Assembly: GCA_015143295.1 (NCBI GenBank)
Contig: CM026557.1
Coordinates: forward strand, 36,837,965-36,901,964
Length of the DNA: 64,000 bases
Direction: 5' to 3'
DNA from: Tetracentron sinense
Lineage: Eukaryota > Streptophyta > Magnoliopsida > Trochodendrales > Trochodendraceae
The notes beneath the pieces were generated by a model that saw nothing but the letters and a program-made list of their open reading frames with translations, made no database searches and had not been told where the DNA came from. Numbering within the stretch: position 1 is the stretch's first letter; each line of letters starts with the position of its first letter. The translations under genes were made by a program, and so were the position numbers. Shown piece by piece: positions 10,380 through 21,201 of this stretch.

Positions 10380-11660
10380 CAATCATTGGACAGGATCCAG
10401 ACTGATAAACTATGTTTTGGCGCTGATCCAACCGTAGTGGTATTCGAGCGAGTTGACTCGAGCTTGGCCAAACTGTCGGCTTGAGCTTGGTTTGGACTTT
10501 GGATCAAATGTTTAGGCTCGAACATTCGTGAGCTCTACTTCGGTTCAAATTTGATTTAAGTCGGGTCGAGTTTGGGTTGGCTCAGCTTGATTCATAGTCA
10601 ATTTTACTTCATTTTCATAAAAATATTTATTATTAAATTATAGTACAAGAAATTAGACAAAATTAATACATTTTAAAATAACATTGGAAGATATTCATTT
10701 AGTCTAGAGAGTCGAGAGTAGTGTTTTTAGAACCTGGCCGGGCCTCGAACCAAGAGAGTGACCGGTTCCCGATTCTAATAGTTCGATCGTGTCTTTTTAT
10801 TAATTAAAAAAAATGTTTCTTTTTTCATTTTCTATCTTTTCTTGACAGGTTCAATCAGTTTTTAATCTCAGTTTCCCGGTTTAACCAATCGAATATGGTT
10901 GGTTCTACCAATTTTTAATATAATCCGATTTTGGGAGTTTTTGGAACCGACGACCTAACCAATTCTCAATTTTTTTTTCCCATTCAACCGACTGGTCCGA
11001 TTTTAATAACACTGTTCGAGAGTTATGGTCAAGATTTTTTATTTTAAATCCTAAACTTTTTTTTGTTATTATGATTTCCTAAAGTTATTTTTTATAAGTT
11101 AAAAAGTATTAGAGTGAGAGAGAGAGAGACCCTAATGAGGGGGTATTTTGAAAAAATAATTAAAAATATATTTTATGTCTAGAAACTTGATGGACATTTT
11201 GGATAAAAAAAATTAAGAGAGACATGTTGGGTATAGAAACATGACTTTAGGATATTTTGATAACCAAAAATTTTTAGGAGCATTTTGCTATAGAAAAAAT
11301 TGAGGGTATTTTGGGTATATAAACTTAAGGGACATTTTAGAAATAAAAAAAAGTAAATATGGGCAAACTTGAAGATAATTTTAGCTTAAAAAATTGTGAG
11401 GCCTTTTGGATATAAAAATTTGGCTTAGGGGCATTTTAGAAACTAAACATATTCGGACCATTCTGATTATAGGAAAAAATTTGAAGGCATTTTAGGTATA
11501 GAAACCCGACTTAAGGACATTTTGAGAATAAAAAACTATAGAGACATTTTGGCCAATAAAATAAAAAAATATATTTTAATATAAAATGACATAATACAGC
11601 CGGACCGGTTGAACCAAAAACCGGTCAACCGACCTGTTCGATATCTGATTCGATTATAAA
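10380..11660. repeat. Degenerate repeat block
   Basis: From 10390 to 10600 there is a TCGAGCTTGGC-type dispersed repeat. From about 10730 to 11000, and again at 11600-11660, there are CCGGTTC/GACCGGTTGAACC motifs typical of plant repeat termini. Between them (11110-11580) is a degenerate array built on GACATTTTGGATATAAAA-like units with irregular spacing. No coding sequence. Confidence 0.5.
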
Positions 11661-11936
11661 AACATTGTTAGAGAAAATACATTTACACCCCCTGAGATTT
11701 GACGAAAATACACATAGACCTCCTCAGGCTTCAGAAAATACATTAAGTACCCCTACTTTTCAAAATATTGACACTTACATCTCTTCCATCAATTGACTGT
11801 TAGTCAACTGATGGAATGATGATGTCATGGAATAAAATGGTATGAACTACCAAAAATACTCTCTCTAAAGTTGTCATTTTCTATTTTTCATTTACGAAAT
11901 TATTCCTTCATTCTTAAATGAAATCAAATCCTCTAG

Positions 11937-12092
11937 GGTGACCATGTGTCCTTTTTGAAACCTCTTGTGGCGGCCACGTGTCCTTCTTGACACCCCTTGA
12001 GATAGCCACATGTCCTTTTTGACACCCCTTGAGGTGACCACGTGTCCTTCTTGACACCCCTTGAGGTAGCCACGTGTCCTTTTTGACACCCC
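11937..12092. repeat. 32-bp minisatellite with G-box cores
   Basis: About five units spaced 32 bp apart (starting near 11937, 11973, 12005, 12037 and 12069), each of the form GCCACGTGTCCTTCTTGACA followed by CCCCTTGAGGT. Three keep an intact CACGTG. Inverted versions recur at 12300-12320, 12505-12560 and 12745-12870 on the other side of the fold-back units. The 65-codon minus-strand frame here (11892-12089) is repeat-derived. Confidence 0.8.
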
Positions 12093-12114
12093 TTAAATGG
12101 AGTTAGATTCACTA

Positions 12115-12735
12115 ACGCTTATGGTTCACCCCCATCCTTGGTTTTTTATTTCTAAATATTAATTTTTTAAAAAAATTTTAATAATTGTTTATAAGACTTT
12201 TTTAATATTAAAATATTTTTAAAAATAATTAATATTTAGAAGAAAAAAAGAAACCAAGGATGGGTGGGTTAACCCTAGGGGTGGGTGAATCTATCCCAAG
12301 GGATGTCAAAAAGGACACGTGGCCACCCCAAGGGTTCACCCGCCAATCCTTGTTTTTTTTTTTAATATTAATTCTTTTTTAAAAAACTTTAATATTAAAA
12401 AAGCCTTAAAAACAGTTTTTAAATTTAAAAAAAATTAATATAAAAAAATAACCAAGGATGGGTGAGTGAACCCTAGGGGTGGGTGAATCTTAACCACAGT
12501 TAAGGGATGTCAAAAGGGACACGTGGCTACTTCAAGGGGTGTCAAAAAAGACACGGGGCCACCCCTAGGGTTCACCTGCCCATCCTTGGTTTTTTTTTCT
12601 ACATATTAATTATTTTTTAAAATATTTTAATATTAAAAATGTCTTAAAAACAATTATTAAATTTTAAAAAAAGAATTAGTATTTAGAAATAAAAACCAAG
12701 GATGGGCGGATGAACCATAGGGGTGGGTAAATCTA
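12115..12735. repeat. Three successive fold-back units inside the Mutator-type element
   Basis: Units at about 12115-12290, 12325-12490 and 12560-12735. Each opens with (T)CACCC..CATCCTTGGTTTTT and closes with its inverse AAACCAAGGATGGG(T/C)GG, around AT-rich cores of TTTAATATTAAAA type. They look like internal amplification of one MITE-like unit within the larger element. Confidence 0.75.
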
Positions 12736-13339
12736 ACCCCATTTAAGGGGTGTCAAAAAGAACACGTGATCACCTGAAGCGGTGTCAAGAAGGACACGTG
12801 GCCACCTCCAGGGGTGTCAAAAAGGACACGTGGCCACCATAAGGGGTGTCAAAAAGGATATGTGGTCACCCTAAAGAATTTGATTTCATTTAAAAATGAA
12901 AGGACAATTTCTTATATGAGAAAAATAGAAAATGACAACTTTAGAGAGAGTATTTTTGGTAGTTTATACCATTTTATCCCATGACATCATCATTCAATTA
13001 GTTAACTAACGGTCAACTGATAGAAGGGGTGTACCTAATGTATTTTCTGAAACTTGAGGGAGTCTATGTGTATTTTCGTCAAACCTCAGGGGTGTAAATG
13101 TATTTTCTCCAACATTGTTTTATATATTAATAAATGACAGTTTTAGAATTAAATTAAATTTTAATAAACTCTTTAAGTCTCCTATATTTTGTGATAAAAA
13201 AAGTCCCCTATAGTAATAAAATTTAAAATTAATAAATGATAATTTTAGAATTAAACTAAAATTCAATTAACTTTCTTTAGTATTACTTTTATGGAAAATA
13301 ATCACCTCGGTCAGTGACATGAGGAGGTGCATCTCGGGT

Positions 13340-13495
13340 CCCATTTTAATGCCACGTGTCCTTATCTTGGCTCCTTTTAACTATGGTTAAGATTCATTAA
13401 CCCCTAGGGTTCACCCATCTACCTATGGTTTCTAGTAAATTAAAATTAAAAAAATTAACTATAAGGTTAAAACAACTTAACCTGAGTTCATGGCA
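13340..13495. mobile_element. MITE relic
   Basis: It has the shared order GCCACGTGTCCTTATC, TTAACTATGGTTAAGATTCA, CCCCTAGGGTTCACCC and ACCTATGGTTTCTAG. It resembles the other MITEs here, but the ends are unclear. Confidence 0.5.
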
Positions 13496-14389
13496 GCTGG
13501 AATGGGCGGCTTTGTGAGAGCGAGGAGCAATAGTTCACTCCTCGCTAATGGAGCAAACTATTGCTCTACTTTTACATAGTAGCAAAGGATAGTTCCGGAT
13601 TTAAGTAAACTTTCTATGTTTTGAACCTATGTGTAAGGACAATTTTGAAACTAACTATAATTAATCAATGCTTGAACCTATTAGAATAATCAAAAAATAT
13701 TCTCATTTTGAAGTTGAATGAGCAAAAGGTTAGTTTTGGAATCAAAGGAAACTTCAATCAGCATTTTGAGCATGTCATCCTCCTTATATTAAAATAAAGA
13801 TAATAAATAAATTTAAAATGTTAATTATTATATATTAATTAAAACAATAAATATATATATATAGATATATATATATATATAATATTTTGAGCCCTAAACG
13901 AACTTAGCCAAATGGGACATAGTCTAACTTGAGCATGGCTTGAATGAGCTAAGTGGATGAACCAACTTGGCTTGAGTACAGCCCTAATATGAGGCAAGTT
14001 TTTAATATGGTTCTTCCTACCTTTTACACTGAAAATTGAGTGTGACATAAGGTTGAGTCAATGTTGGTTGGTTATGAATTGACCCACGACGTAATGTATT
14101 GCAGTTAGGAAACAATTACAATAGCAAACCCAAACTTTGCCCAATAAGGAACGCATTTGAATTGGTTGATAAATTATAATTAAATAAAGAAGTTAGTTAT
14201 ATTTTAAAACTAGTTAGAGCTCATGTGAGGGGAAGAATTTAAAAATGCATTGAGTGTGTGAACAAATCAATTTGACAAAACTCTCTAAAACCAGCGGAGT
14301 TCATAAATAAGTGCAGTATAATTATTAAAAAAATGGTTGTGTGATGTGCACCCTAATATTTGAGGACTACACCCCATTAAAAGAGTGTC
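13496..14389. other. AT-rich intergenic DNA
   Basis: Non-coding. Contains an (AT)n-type microsatellite at about 13852-13880 and a short GCTTGAGT-type dispersed repeat near 13900-13990. No gene is supported. Confidence 0.4.
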
Positions 14390-14392
14390 TTA

Positions 14393-15711
14393 GGCGCTGT
14401 TTGGATACACTTCTGTTTTTCTGTTTTTATTTTTTGTTTTTAAAAATTGAAAACGACTTTCTGTTTTCAATTTTTTAAGTAGAAAACATGTTTGGTGTTG
14501 CTAATTGTTACTTATTTAAAAAACACAAAAAACAAAAAAATGTGTTTGGTAAATATGATTAAATAATTTCAATTCATGGTGGTGGTAGTGGTGAGTAGTG
14601 GTAGTGGTGAGTGGTGGTGGTGGGTGTAGTGTGGTGGCGTGGTGTTGGTGGTGGGGGTAGTAGTGATGGTGGTGGTGGTGTGGTAGTGGTTGTATTGTGG
14701 TGGTGGGTGGTGAGTAGTGGTGGTGATGGTGGTGGTGGATGGTGGTGGTGGTTGTATTGTGGTGGTGGGTGGTGGGTGGTGGTTGTATTGTGGTGGCGAG
14801 TGGTGGTGGGTGATGAGTAGTGGTGGTGTGGTGGGGGTGGTGGATGGTGGTAGTATTATGGTGGTGGTGGATGGTGGTGGTGGGTGGTGGTGGAGTGGTA
14901 GTGGTAGTGGTAGTGGTGATGGTGGTGGTGGTTGTATTGTGGTGGTGGGTGGCGGGGGTGGTTGTATATTGGTGGTGGAGGTGGTATTAAGGTGGTTTGG
15001 GTGGCCGTGGAGGTGGAGGTGGGTGGTGGGTGGTGGTGGTGGGGTGTGGGTGGTGTGGTGGTGGATGGTGGTTGTATTGTGGTGGTGGCGGTGGCAGTGG
15101 CCGTGGAGGTGGTGGTGGGTGGTGAGTAGTGGTGGTGTGGTGGGGGTGGTGGATAGTGGATGGTGGTAGTATTATGGTGGTGGTGGTGGATGGTGGTGGT
15201 GGGTGGCGGTGGAGGTGGGTGGTGGGTGGTGGTGTAGTGGTAGTGGTGGTGGTGGTGGTGGTTGTATTGTGGTGGTGGATGGTGGGGGTGGTTGTATATT
15301 GGTGGTGGGTGGTGGAGGTGGTTGTATTGTGGTGGTGGTGGCGGTGGAGGTGGTGGTGGGTGGTGGATGGTGGCGGTGGAGGTGGTATTATGGTGGTGGT
15401 GGATGGTGGTAATATTATGGTGGTGGTGGGTGGCCGTGGAGGTGGGTGGTGGGTGGTGGGTGGTGGGTGGTGATGGTAGTATTGCGGTGGTGCAGTGGTT
15501 GTTGTGGGTGGTGGTGTTGATGGTGGGTCCGTGTTTTCCATTTTTGTTTGTTTTCAAAAAGACGTAGTAGAAAATTTTTATAATCTTGATTTTCAAAAAT
15601 TTTGTTACTAATTTTTAAAAACAGAAAGTAGAAACATATTTTCCAAACATGTTTTGTGTAAAAATTTCTAAAATTTTGTTTTTAAAAACAAAAAACGGAA
15701 GTAAACGGTCC
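14393..15711. mobile_element. Tourist-like (PIF/Harbinger) MITE swollen by a GGT array
   Basis: The left end GGCGCTGTTTGGATAC and the inverted right end GGACCGTTTACTTCC match the GG..(T)GTTTGG-type termini of Tourist MITEs. TTA lies on both sides (14390-14392 and 15712-15714), the PIF/Harbinger target. T-rich/A-rich subterminal blocks (CTGTTTTTCTGTTTTTA and the like) flank a central trinucleotide array. Without the array the element would be about 370 bp. Confidence 0.7.
14577..15525 (+). repeat. (GGT)n / (TGG)n array, about 950 bp
   Basis: Near-continuous GGT repeats interrupted by ATT, GTA and GGA steps, with all G on the plus strand and no comparable minus-strand block. Higher-order phrases recur (GGTTGTATTGTGGTGG several times), pointing to segmental expansion. 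The long Gly/Trp/Val or His/Pro/Thr open frames here are artefacts of the repeat. Confidence 0.95.
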
Positions 15712-15714
15712 TTA

Positions 15715-17185
15715 TATTTTGAATTTCTCTACATTTTTTATATGTGCGTAATCGGTTATACTTTTCTTCTTCAACCGACTTCTTCTCCATTGGTTATTTC
15801 TTCATCATCTCAATTTGCCATCACTCTTCATTAACTAACATTCTTTCACGTTCTCAGATTTTGTTTAGTTGAGATTTTATTTATTTTATTGAAAATTAGT
15901 AATATGATTCCCCAATGCCTTTGTTCCTCTTTGTTTGATTTATAATGGTTGAAAATTTAGTTATTTGCTTGGTAATTTTCTGATTATTTGTGGGATTTTT
16001 TTTTTTCATTCTATTAAGTTAGTGACTATGAGAAAAGCGTAACCAACTCTTTAATTAAACCGGTGGTGATTCTATTATTTACTCTTAATAGTTATTAAAA
16101 GTTGGAGTTTAGTGTGTAGTTTAAAATTAGAGAAGTAATTTTTATTTTTATTTTGTGTGCATTTAAAATTTTATGAAATTAATGGTGTACAGTCATTTAT
16201 TTTTAAAAAATAAGGTGTAATCATTAATACTTATGTATGGTTGCTGAGAAAAATATGTGAAATCATGGAAAAGAGAATAAAATTTTGAATTTTTAGTGTA
16301 TTTTGTCCAATTTTCTTTTCTATGTTTATACTTATTTTCTCGCCAACCAAACATAGGGTAAATGTCATCAAATGTTGAGGTGCACCTAACATCATCCTTG
16401 AAAAAAAAACCCTAATTTGGAAGAAGTATAACAAAATTTCTCTATTCGATTCTCTCCATCTCCCTCTCACCATTAAGGTCTATTGTGACCCTAGATGTAA
16501 ACTAAACAGTCTGAAAAATACTTCTCTCCTCAAAATTTGAGTCTCAATTGAAGTTTACTATGGACCGGAATGTATACTATCATGACCTAAGAAGATTCTT
16601 TTGCCATTCTCTATTCCATTGCCTCTCACCGTCTCTCTTCCCTCTTTCGTATTTGTTCTACTGTAGACCAAATCGATCTCTCTTACCAAAATATTTTTGT
16701 CATTTGGGAAAAACACGTAAAAATTAGTATTTTAATCATGGAAAACACATGGAAAGGGGGGGGGGGATTTCTATAATTCAAGGACAAACAGCTCAAGAGG
16801 GTTACATACTCTAATCTATATTGGTCAATATACCTAAATTGACCAATATTAAGTAGGCTCACTCAATAATAGGACCCACATCAACCAATAGTTACCAGAC
16901 TCCTCAAAGCAACATCTATTGATATTTATTCTTTCCGAAGATCATTTCCCATTTGACGAAAAACATGTATATATGAAAATTTTCATTATGATGGAAATAG
17001 TCGCGTAAAGGGAGGTACTTTGTTGTTTCGTAAAACAATAGAAGAGGTATCTTCACTATTTAATATAGGGAAGTGATAGTAGGCACCCCAAAGCATTTGT
17101 AATTGAGCACAGCACCTTCCGATGGAGAATCAAACGACGCAAAAGGGAAGCACAAACGGGTAAATTCAAGGAAAATGCTCAACTT
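15715..17185. other. Intergenic DNA without a recognisable gene
   Basis: AT-rich, with a G homopolymer at about 16757-16766 and short open frames without recognisable domains. No feature beyond low-complexity tracts could be supported. Confidence 0.4.
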
Positions 17186-17407
17186 ACCACGCATTTCCAC
17201 TATGTAACGAAATGCCAGTCGTCAGTGATCCCTGCTCCCTTTTTAGCACTCATTAACTGTGATTAAAAGTCACTCACCCTAGGGTTCAACCATTTAACCT
17301 TGGTTTTGAAAAAATATCTATATTAACTTTAAGTTAGTTAAGCTTAACCACAACTAAAGGGGGGTGAAACGAGAAGGCATTTGATTATGTAGTCAAATGT
17401 GGGGTGG
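17186..17407. mobile_element. MITE family A, copy 2
   Basis: Collinear with the copy at 5763-6007: the same left end GCATTTCCACTATGTAAC, the same right end CATTTGATTATGTAGTCAAATG, and the same flanking GGGGTGGGCTA. It lies just beyond the 3' end of the PHGAP gene. Confidence 0.7.
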
Positions 17408-17915
17408 GCTAATCACTACTCTAAAATCAACACCAAATGAGAGTAGATTATAAAGTGGTTACCGAAGACAACCTTGAGACTCCAAATCGAGATCTAATTA
17501 TTAAGTTGATTCAGCATAGCCATGCTATGAGAAGAAGCTAATCCATCTGAATGTATTTCCTTTACAATATAGTTACAACATGGCCATGGCAATCTGTAGA
17601 ATACAATTGAGAATTGTCACACAAAGGATATAACATAGAAACAAAGCTCTAACCTGTTATTGTTTGTTCTCATCTCAGCAATAACTGTTCCATTATCTAT
17701 TAATACAAGGGAAAATTACTTTTCTTACACCAACTGTTACATGATAAAAAAAATAAAACAAAAAAGATTCCCAGGGGCACTCACATTCTCAGCAGAAAAG
17801 AAAAGAAAATAAAATGTAATAATAAAGTAGGCAAGATATATATGCAGCAGTATCAAGGATGTACAAATGGCTACTCACTCTCATATCACTTGTTTGAGTA
17901 TATCATCTCAGGCTG

Positions 17916-18098
17916 TTAAATCCATGGAGGGGATGGCGGTTTATACATGAAGCCTTGCGAAGATGCTGTCCCAGGGTTCAAGTCGAGGTTGTGGAGATGG
18001 TCCATGAGCTGGGACCGCCGTTCCTTGAAGAAGTCAAGACGTGTTGTTAATTCTACCAGAGCGGAAGATGCTGCTGATGGCTGCCTCTGGTCATCTAT
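17916..18098 (-). CDS. PHGAP terminal coding exon
   Basis: 183 nt encoding [40 protein letters not shown] and ending PPSPPWI before a TAA at 17918-17916. Acceptor ATTTTTCAG|ATAG. The family's usual end is ..SSPPWN. The 3' UTR lies below 17916; its poly(A) site was not placed. Confidence 0.94.
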   Translation of the reverse strand: MDDQRQPSAASSALVELTTRLDFFKERRSQLMDHLHNLDLNPGTASSQGFMYKPPSPPWI

Positions 18099-20056
18099 CT
18101 GAAAAATGGATAATCCACATCAAGCCTACATCTTATGCATGGATGGATAGCAACAAAGCATGTCATCGAAGAAATGATTGTCCTACCTCCACTCTTCTTG
18201 ATGTGGAGGGTATGGTAGCAGAATCAACAGCACAGAGTTCATCTAAAGAATTGCTTGTGGATGCCTCAGTACTTTTAGAATCACTCAGGTTCGTTGACCC
18301 TGCAGATTGCTTCCGTAAAAGCTGCTTGCTACTGTTGGTAGATGGTAATACTTGACCCTTAATGTTCCTCCGATCTGCTCCCAATGAACTATCCTGTAGC
18401 AATCCATTAAAATGACATTTTAAGGATGAGTTACGAGGGGACAAAACAAAATCGGAGTAAAGATATTGAAGGGGAAGGCTTCATTTAAGAAGGCAACTCA
18501 CCCCACCCTGTTACATACAAAAACTCGACCTAACTAACATTATCAAGGAATGTTCTCTGTAAAAACAATAGTCCTTTTGCAGGTATGCACGCACACGAGT
18601 GGAGAAAACCCAGAATGTGTGTAGAGAGACTATGCTAAAATGAGTAGAGAAAACACATTTCATCCCCCCCCCCCCCACACACACACAAAAAGGGAAAAAA
18701 CAAAAACGGGAAAAAGCCAAAATGATTTAAATAAATAATCCGTTGGCATCTTCGGGTGAAAAAAGAAGCATCTTCGAGTTTAGAAGTCCCTGATAAAACA
18801 TTCAAATCAACTGAGGTAGACATATAAGAAAGGAATTTTAAAAAAACCTACCTCACTCCTTTGTCTCCTTTCATGATTACAGAAAGCAAGGGTCAAATCA
18901 AAATCTTGTTGAAGAAACTTCCTGCAGACATCAAAAATTTAGAAATTGAATGAATAATGAATTAATAAGATGCTAAAATATATTATTCACCCTCCTCCAT
19001 TATTCACTATAACAAATCAATTTTGCAATTTTCACTTGCATTAAATGCAATATGGAGCATATATACCTTAAAAATTCAATAAACAAGGTTCACCAAAGCA
19101 TTTCAGATTATATTTAAAGACCACAACTGGGAATTCAAGTTTAAGAGATTGTACATGATTATCAAGCTCAAATTGGAAAGTGGTTGAAACTTGAAACTTA
19201 TGAGGCTATGCCGCAGTTACCAAAGCGAGAAGCGACGAAAACGAGAACTGAAGCGAAAGCGAGAAGTGCGAAATGATGATCGAAAAATCATTGGGAAACA
19301 AGAAATGAGATATGGGCCGCCTCACTCCCCTTATATTAATTAATATGGGCAGCTATAGCTTAGATTTTGTCTTACATGAGAAATGTATAGAAAAACTTGA
19401 CACCTTGAACATTGGCGGATATTGCATAAAAACCATTCAACTTAAATCTTCTGTTCTTGGATTGGAATAAATAATATATATAAAACCAAGAATCAATTCC
19501 ATGAAAAACTATTTAATCTAATACATTACAACGAGAAGTGCGAAATGATGATCGAAAATTCATTGGGAAACAAGAAATGAGATATGGGCCGCCTCACTTC
19601 CCTAATAGTAAATAATATGGGCAGCTATAGCTTAGATTTTCTTACATGAGAAATGTGTAGAAAAAGTTGACAACTTGAACATTGGTGGACATTGAATGAA
19701 CACCATTCAACTTAATCTTCTGTACTTGGGTTGGAATAAATAATAAATATAAAACAACGAATCAATTCCATGAAAAACTATTCAATCTAATACATTACTT
19801 CTTGTAGAGGCACACTATATTCTACCAATCCTATAAAATAAAAGGTTACAATCCAATGATTCTTGCAAGGTCTACACCCAAGGTTGTAAATTTAGATTTG
19901 TCCCATCACATCCCACATAAATAGCCCTCTTTGACCACTAAATGGGATAGCATGAAAGTGAGCTAACTGGGGAACATAATTAGGGTTGTCAATGGACCGA
20001 GCTAGGCCGAGCTTGGTAAACACATTGTTATAACTGTGTTTACATGCACACAAACA

Positions 20057-20106
<50 letters not shown>

Positions 20107-21158
20107 TTTAATGTATGTGCATAAGTCTAATTATACTAAATATATATAAAATATCCTAATATATAAGGTTCAGGCCAGGGCCGTGCCCGAGCCCCAAGCA
20201 CTTAAGCCCTAGCCCAACAAATATAAAAATGGGTCTTGTTGTAATGGGTCATCTAAATAAGCTCATTACATTGTTATCATCTAGTTGCTTTTATTTGTCT
20301 AATATATAAGGTTCAGACCTTGCCCGAGCCTCAAGCACTTAAGCCCTAGCCCAACAAATATAAAAATGGGTCTTGTTGTAATGGGTCATCTAAATAAGCT
20401 CATTACATCGTCATCATCTAATTGCTTTTATTTGTCTATTATATTTTACGTACCAAAGGTACATTAATGTCTTTTAATCTTATTAGTGATAAAAAAAGAT
20501 TTGGACGGAACAGAGTCATTATTCTATTCCTCTTTCCTCTTCACTTTTTCTTTCTCTTATTCTTTTTCTCTCAAACCCTAAAGCTTCATTCCCTAAATTT
20601 CTACTTGGTGTCAAAGCTAGCACCCAGTGTAGTCAAGGCGTCGCCTGGGCATTGCCTAGGCGATCGCCTAGATGGTTTTGGACTGTCACCTCTCTAGGCG
20701 GGCAGTAGAATAATCATTTAAGTAAATTGTTTTAAACTTTACTTTCACTTAATATATTTATATGTAAATAAGGTTATACCCCCCATTTGAATTCAATAAA
20801 AATTATCTTAGATCAAATCTTAAAGAATAAAAAAGCAACTTTTCAGTTCAAGAACAAAATCCGCTTTTTAGCTTTTGTCAAAATTTCAACTTGAAAAAAT
20901 ACTAAGGAATTTCTCAAAATTTAAAATATCATAAATTCTACCATAACAAAATATTACTAAAACTCAAAAGTTCGCTAAAAAAAAGTCTCATATTTTAGTT
21001 TTTTAAAAAATTCAACTAATAGTTTGGCAGAAAAAGACAAGAAAAAGACTTATATGCATTACAACATTAAATATTAATTTGCCTAGATTATTGTCAACCC
21101 TATGAGGTTTGAATTGTTATGTGTATATATTAATATTATGTATATGTATATTTAATAC

Positions 21159-21201
<43 letters not shown>

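Larger units (their letters stand above)
11670..13110. mobile_element. Mutator-type long-TIR element, 1,441 bp, perfect 9-bp target-site duplication
   Basis: The left end AGAGAAAATACATTTACACC and the inverted right end GGAGAAAATACATTTACACC begin long terminal inverted repeats of about 270 bp. They stay readable in parallel (CCTCAGG/ACACATAGAC, ACTCTCTCTAAAGTTGTCATTTTC, and so on). The 9-bp sequence AACATTGTT flanks it at 11661-11669 and 13111-13119, the target-site length of Mutator-like elements. The interior is non-coding and made of G-box minisatellites and three fold-back units. It is a non-autonomous element. Confidence 0.9.

Noticed and set aside
11892-12089. 65-codon minus-strand frame with repeated GHVVTSRGVKK-like units
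   Set aside because: It is a translation of the 32-bp G-box minisatellite inside a transposon.
10390-13995. A single large hAT element spanning the TCGAGCTTGG-type repeats at both sides
   Set aside because: The right side ends like a hAT (..ACAGCCCTA) but no matching left end or 8-bp duplication was found.
14611-15596. Several long open frames on both strands (Gly/Trp-rich or His/Pro/Thr-rich, up to 246 codons)
   Set aside because: All fall on the GGT trinucleotide array, where long open frames arise from the repeat; composition is not that of a protein domain.
18663-18690. Regular C and CA repeats as a possible CRISPR-like or telomere-like array
   Set aside because: Simple homopolymer plus dinucleotide repeat; no repeat-spacer structure and the genome is a plant.
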